A DNA stretch of 64,000 nucleotides, taken from positions 310,001-374,000 of the forward strand of contig NZ_JASISQ010000003.1 of NCBI RefSeq assembly GCF_030063205.1, written 5' to 3'. Positions 60,192-64,000 of the stretch are shown in pieces. Position numbers and translations under genes: made by a program. Below the pieces are notes generated by a model, which saw only the letters and a program-made list of their open reading frames with translations, made no database searches and had not been told where the DNA came from. This stretch comes from Arthrobacter antibioticus (GTDB lineage Bacteria > Actinomycetota > Actinomycetes > Actinomycetales > Micrococcaceae). Within the stretch, counting starts at the first letter, position 1. Each line of letters starts with the position of its first letter.

Positions 60192-61160
60192 TTAGCCGGT
60201 CAGCGGCAATCCGCGCAGTTCCCCGACCTGCCGTCCGCCCCCGTAGACGGGAAGTTCGTTGAACGCGCTCAACAATGCAGGGTCCACACCCAATGCCACC
60301 AAGGCTGGGACTGCAGCTGGCATCCGGGCGCGATCACCGCCGTCGGCAATCTTCAGAGCTACTGCGCTTCCATCAGCGAGGGCTATGAGTTGGATACCTT
60401 CGAATCCATCTTTTGCCAGCAGTCCGGGCACGGCCAGCATGAGGGCAGTGACGTCACGGCCGCGTCCGGCAACCATGTCAGGGTGTGCACGCATGGCGTC
60501 AGCAACTCTGCGTTCGGGTGTGCCGGGAGCCGCCGTGACCAAACCGCTAAAGGCCCGGGCCATCCCTGTCAGGGACAAACCAAACACTTCCGTGCCACAG
60601 CCATCGGTGCTGATGGCAGTGATTTTCTCCCCTGTCAGCTCAGCCACCGTGCTCCGGATGAGGGCCGCTAGGGGATGGTCAGGATGTAGGTATGTCTCCA
60701 ACGGCCAGCCGTTCGTCCTACATGTAGCCAGGAGTGCGGCGTGTTTGCCGGAGCAGTTTTGCGCCAGTTGGGTGGGCTTGGCTCCTACGCGCAGCCATTG
60801 CTCTCTTTCAGCCACGCCATAAGGCAGGTCGCAGGAATTGCGCAGGTTTTCAGGTGACAGCCCAGCGTTGGCCAAGATCGTGGCGGCGCTCTCTTGATGC
60901 TGCGCGGAACCGGAATGGCTTGCGGCTGCCAGAGCCAGCTGACCTGTTGGCAATTCCAGTCCAGCCCGGAGCATGGCTACGGCCATCAAGGGTTTGAGCG
61001 CGGACCTGGGGTACATGCGCGCGGTGGGATCTCCAAGCGAAACCAGGCTCACGCCGTCGGGCCCCACAGCCGTTAGCGACCCATAGTGGACGCTCTCAAC
61101 AAGCTCGCCGCGGGTTTGCACGGCGAGGGGGGTGTGGGCGGGATGTTTGTTGTGGTTCAT
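60192..61160 (-). CDS. L-asparaginase, PF06089 (Rhizobium asparaginase II) type
   Basis: 322 residues; the ATG overlaps the regulator's stop (ATGA). Signature segments of this beta-lactamase-fold asparaginase: TRGELVESVHYGSLTAVGPD, PRSALKPLMAVAMLRAGLEL with the SxxK-type motif, LAAASHSGSAQHQESAATIL, NCSGKHAALLATCRTNGWPL and STDGCGTEVFGLSL. It hydrolyses L-asparagine to aspartate and ammonia in the cytoplasm. It has no signal peptide and is unrelated to E. coli AnsA/AnsB. Confidence 0.93.
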   Translation of the reverse strand: MNHNKHPAHTPLAVQTRGELVESVHYGSLTAVGPDGVSLVSLGDPTARMYPRSALKPLMAVAMLRAGLELPTGQLALAAASHSGSAQHQESAATILANAGLSPENLRNSCDLPYGVAEREQWLRVGAKPTQLAQNCSGKHAALLATCRTNGWPLETYLHPDHPLAALIRSTVAELTGEKITAISTDGCGTEVFGLSLTGMARAFSGLVTAAPGTPERRVADAMRAHPDMVAGRGRDVTALMLAVPGLLAKDGFEGIQLIALADGSAVALKIADGGDRARMPAAVPALVALGVDPALLSAFNELPVYGGGRQVGELRGLPLTG

Positions 61161-61864
61161 GCGTGTTCTACTCCCATGATGGTGCTCAGCGCTGAGTGCG
61201 CCGCTGAAAGGTGGTCCGCCATAGCTTGGCCTGCTGCAGCGCTGTTGCCGCTGTCTATGGCGTCCACGATGGCCCGGTGTTCGAGGTCGGATTGGTGGGC
61301 TCTGCCGGTGATCAGGTTGATAGTTTCGGACGCCATGGCCATGGCCTCGCGGATGTCATTGACCACGCGCTCGAAGACGTCATTGCCGCTGGCCATGGCA
61401 ATCGCGGCGTGGAAGTTCGAGTCAAGACGAACCCATGCTTCGGGATCTTCTTCCTCAGCCATCGCCTCCACAATGCCGCGCATCTCGGCGAGCTGGTGCT
61501 CTGTCCGGCGCGAGGCAGCCAGCTCAGCGGCTGGCACTTCAATGTGGGGGCGGGCCTCAACAAGGCTGCTGGCCGAGAACTTACCCAGCACCAGATCGCG
61601 TGAGGCCTGGCTGGCAATAACAAAAGTTCCTTTGCCAGTTTGCGTCGCTGTCAGTCCCAACGCCGTGCAGGAGCGCAGCGCCTCCCGGATCACAGAGCGG
61701 CTGACCCCATATTGGGCTGCGAGCGCAGCTTCGGAGCTGAGCTTGGCGCCGACCGGTAACGCCCCGTCCTCGATGGCGGTGCGGAGGGCTTTGAAAACTG
61801 CTTCGGCGGCGCTGACGCGTACGATTTGTGACTGCGCTGCTGTCCAGCTGTCTGACAGGTTCAT
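61157..61864 (-). CDS. GntR/FCD regulator of the asparagine operon
   Basis: 235 residues from the ATG at 61864 (a GTG at 61906 is an alternative). Winged helix AVFKALRTAIEDGALPVGAK, GVSRSVIREALRSCTALGLT and the FCD domain with ligands in RLDSNFHAAIAMASGNDVFE and EHRAIVDAID with a final MADHL. It is the first gene of a three-gene operon with asparaginase and aspartase and overlaps the asparaginase gene by four bases, so it most likely controls this operon. Confidence 0.92.
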   Translation of the reverse strand: MNLSDSWTAAQSQIVRVSAAEAVFKALRTAIEDGALPVGAKLSSEAALAAQYGVSRSVIREALRSCTALGLTATQTGKGTFVIASQASRDLVLGKFSASSLVEARPHIEVPAAELAASRRTEHQLAEMRGIVEAMAEEEDPEAWVRLDSNFHAAIAMASGNDVFERVVNDIREAMAMASETINLITGRAHQSDLEHRAIVDAIDSGNSAAAGQAMADHLSAAHSALSTIMGVEHA

Positions 61865-61957
61865 ACTGAGGACTCTGCCACCATGTACGGCACGTGTCAA
61901 AAACACTCACAAGTGGCTACCCACTCGGTGAGGTAATGCCGGGGTGTCTCTCCCCGC

Positions 61958-62004
61958 GGAGTGAGCGAGCGTCGCAGGAAACACCACGTGGAGTGACCGA
62001 GCGT
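61958..62004. repeat. Two direct repeats of 15 bp
   Basis: GGAGTGAGCGAGCGT at 61958-61972 and GGAGTGACCGAGCGT at 61990-62004 (14 of 15 identical, 32 bases apart). They lie upstream of the GntR regulator of the asparagine operon and just after the DUF5107 gene; operator or extragenic repeat. Confidence 0.55.
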
Positions 62005-62011
62005 GGGTGGG

Positions 62012-64000
62012 CTACCGCAGGCTGAACTGGTATTGCCCCGGAACCTCTTCGCCAGGACATACCCGCTGCCAGAGTTCCGCAATTGAGTTATCGCCTTCAC
62101 GCAGGTCAGCCACCTCTATCCCGGCCCGCAGAATGGCAGCAGCCTGGCCGCTCTCCCCCACATCAGCAAGCGCCTGAGCCTGCAAGAGCTCCACCCTGCC
62201 CAACGAGGCAAAGGCTTCTGGGCCATTTTCCAACAGATCCAGCGCCATCTGTGGGGCGCCATTCTCCACTGCCAGCGTCATTGCCTCAATCAGCAGCGCC
62301 CGGGTGCCGTAAGTAGTGGAACAAGCAAGTTCCAAGTGATGCAAGCCCTCCTTCACCTCCCCCGCGGCCAAGAGAGCCAACCCCTTTCCACGCAAGGCCA
62401 GTTCCCGGCTTCTCTCACTCAGCGGCGCCCCTGCTCCAACAATCCCGTCCCCGCCAGTGCCCGCCTCACCAGCATCGCTCCCACCAAGAGCCCTGTCGTA
62501 CAAACCAACAACAACAGCTAGGTCCGCTGCCCTGCTGGATGCTCGCGCATGAACCATGACGGCATGGTGAAAGGCAGCCTCAGCGCTAAGGTTGCGTCCT
62601 GCTGTGAGTAGATCCTCCCAATCAAGACCCCGAACAAATGACACCGCCCCACCGAAGGGCTGACTGGGTGCTTCCGCAGCGGAGGCTTCAAAAGGTTTTT
62701 CAACAATGCCTTCATTGGCGCGGAGAAGCTCAAGCCATGGGCTCTGGTCAGTGGTGAGCGTTTCTGCGCCAAAGGGCGTTCCACTCTCATCCACCCACTC
62801 CATATCGCTGTGTTGGCGACGTCCGCTCTCCAAAGCACCCCAGCCGCTGCCAGCCACCAGCAATTCGGTAGGGGGCAGATCAGCCCAGCGTCCGGCGTCG
62901 GACAGGGCATCAGCAATGCCCTGCCGTGGAACCAGCGTCTCCACGCGCTGCGCCCCATGAGTGAGCGCACTATCCCACGCCCCGGCGGCGAGCGCGGGAT
63001 CCAGCGCCGCGTTACCGTAGGCCTCAACCCATTGCCAGCTCGCCCCGGCAGGCATGGGCACGTGCTCAAGTTGGGTCTGCGCCAGGCCCGATTGAATCTC
63101 CGCATAGCGTCGAGGTTCTCCGTCATTAGAGGGGCTCAACCATTCCTGCCAACGGTGTCCACCCGTACTCTCCCCCCACATGAACAACTTCCGGCCCCGC
63201 AATTGCTCGCTAGAGACCATGGCCAGCCCGTCGCCGTCAGCATCTGCGGCAAGCTCCCAGCGGCGTTCTTGCGGCTCAATATCGAAGAAGAAGTCAGCGG
63301 CCTGGCCGTTATTGACGGGCCACGTAACATCCACGCCCTCTACGTTTGTGGGGTCAATACGGCTCATGGCCCCGTCATAATTGGAGAGGAAAGCCTGCTT
63401 TGCGGGGGCAAGCACCCGGGTACCGGGGGTCTGCGGCACGGCCGCATTGCTCCACCAATACATGGGGACAGTCTTCTCATTGGGATTACGGATACGCACC
63501 GCAGTGAACAGCACCTTCGACTCGACAGGCAACCACGCATCAATTTGAAACACCACTTCCCGCAACCGGTCAAACTCCCACATTCGGAGCACTTCCTGGC
63601 CCTCCGGGGTCCGCACAATGGCTGTGTGCAGCGGCGAACAGGTACTTGGCGAGTGTCCTCGTGTGCCAATGTTCCACTCGATCCCGCCGGCAAACCACGC
63701 GTTGCGCAGCGCCAGATTGGCGAACTGAACGCGGTCCGAGGTGTGCAGCAAGTCCTTGCCACTGGCCTTATCCTTTAGTTCCCAGAGCCGTCCACCCAGC
63801 CCGGGCAGGAAAGTCGCCTTAATGTGCGCATTTTCAAGTACGACGGCGGTCAGGTCTGTTGCGCTTGTCTCTCGCGTGTAGTTCTCCTGCATGGAATAGG
63901 GATAGAGGTTATTCACCCTTCCCCACCGCACCCCGGCCAAAATTTCTTCCGGAACACCCTCACCCACTGTGTACGGAGGTGCCAGCAGAGGCTGTACGGA
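62012..64000 (-). CDS. DUF5107 protein with TPR-like C-terminus, 5' end missing
   Basis: 663 codons are visible; the frame has no stop up to the window edge and the 11 codons before the first GTG (ending APPYT) resemble the family's N-terminal part, so the start lies outside. Residues near the beginning (LPGLGGRLWELKDKASGKDL, ALRNAWFAGGIEWNIGTRGH) are the DUF5107 beta-sandwich, related to galactose-mutarotase-like folds. The C-terminal 200 residues are helical with repeating AL-rich pairs (MALDLLENGPEAFASLGRVE) of TPR type. DUF5107 proteins are linked to carbohydrate metabolism in actinobacteria; the reaction is unknown. Confidence 0.85.
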   Translation of the reverse strand, partial: SVQPLLAPPYTVGEGVPEEILAGVRWGRVNNLYPYSMQENYTRETSATDLTAVVLENAHIKATFLPGLGGRLWELKDKASGKDLLHTSDRVQFANLALRNAWFAGGIEWNIGTRGHSPSTCSPLHTAIVRTPEGQEVLRMWEFDRLREVVFQIDAWLPVESKVLFTAVRIRNPNEKTVPMYWWSNAAVPQTPGTRVLAPAKQAFLSNYDGAMSRIDPTNVEGVDVTWPVNNGQAADFFFDIEPQERRWELAADADGDGLAMVSSEQLRGRKLFMWGESTGGHRWQEWLSPSNDGEPRRYAEIQSGLAQTQLEHVPMPAGASWQWVEAYGNAALDPALAAGAWDSALTHGAQRVETLVPRQGIADALSDAGRWADLPPTELLVAGSGWGALESGRRQHSDMEWVDESGTPFGAETLTTDQSPWLELLRANEGIVEKPFEASAAEAPSQPFGGAVSFVRGLDWEDLLTAGRNLSAEAAFHHAVMVHARASSRAADLAVVVGLYDRALGGSDAGEAGTGGDGIVGAGAPLSERSRELALRGKGLALLAAGEVKEGLHHLELACSTTYGTRALLIEAMTLAVENGAPQMALDLLENGPEAFASLGRVELLQAQALADVGESGQAAAILRAGIEVADLREGDNSIAELWQRVCPGEEVPGQYQFSLR

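Overview
The window looks like chromosomal DNA of a high-GC Gram-positive bacterium of the Micrococcaceae (Arthrobacter-like). This is an inference from protein families and gene style: frequent GTG starts, AGGAG-type ribosome binding sites, a PutP/SulP/GntP transporter set, PF06089-type asparaginase next to aspartase, a DUF5107 protein, a DUF6941-like protein and many small actinobacterial membrane proteins. I saw no rRNA, tRNA, CRISPR array, insertion sequence, integrase or phage gene.

Region 1-16 kb: the 3' end of a CcdA-like membrane gene coupled to a small CPVC membrane protein; a badly decayed AidB-type acyl-CoA dehydrogenase pseudogene; an alpha/beta hydrolase; a membrane protein; a very large DUF4011/SF1 helicase/Vsr-like nuclease/DUF3320 protein bracketed by two long inverted repeats; an acetyl-CoA hydrolase/CoA-transferase; three small membrane proteins (two clear paralogues); an orphan beta-class DNA methyltransferase; and a winged-helix-like protein fused to a pullulanase-type X25 domain. 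Region 16-31 kb: a PLD-nuclease/SF2 helicase/DUF3427 protein, SulP transporter divergent from a MerR regulator, a MetX-like hydrolase, a YtcJ-type amidohydrolase, PutP symporter, a TspO-like protein and small proteins. The helicases and methyltransferase are DNA-processing or defence-type genes, but they are scattered rather than in one operon.

Region 31-43 kb: a peptide ABC transporter operon (permeases, a fused double ATPase, binding protein last); a 613-residue protein with an S1-like domain, a coiled coil and a conserved-looking C-terminal segment, of unknown function; isopentenyl-diphosphate isomerase; an SDR; a TetR and a GntR regulator.

Region 43-56.6 kb is the most coherent part: two converging catabolic modules. 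The first (plus strand, 43.3-48.0 kb) has a DUF1537 acid-sugar kinase, an LtnD-like dehydrogenase, a GntP permease and a class II fructose-bisphosphate-type aldolase, divergent from a GntR regulator with a 17-bp palindrome in between. It resembles the E. coli ygb acid-sugar operon, but aldolase replaces the usual decarboxylase and isomerase. The second (minus strand, 55.6-48.1 kb) has a sugar-phosphate isomerase/epimerase, a fused DhaK-DhaL kinase, RpiB, a 3-hydroxyacyl-CoA dehydrogenase-type enzyme, an SDR, an unlisted 35-residue membrane microprotein, an MFS permease and a TIM-like isomerase. That gene content matches C4 (tetritol/erythrulose) catabolism ending in D-erythrose 4-phosphate. 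Its promoter and that of the upstream GntR gene share the same perfect palindrome TCCTATAGGA, which strongly suggests a single autoregulated repressor.

Region 56.6-64 kb: a lipase-like hydrolase, an FMN reductase, a GntR-asparaginase-aspartase operon, and a DUF5107 protein that runs off the window end.
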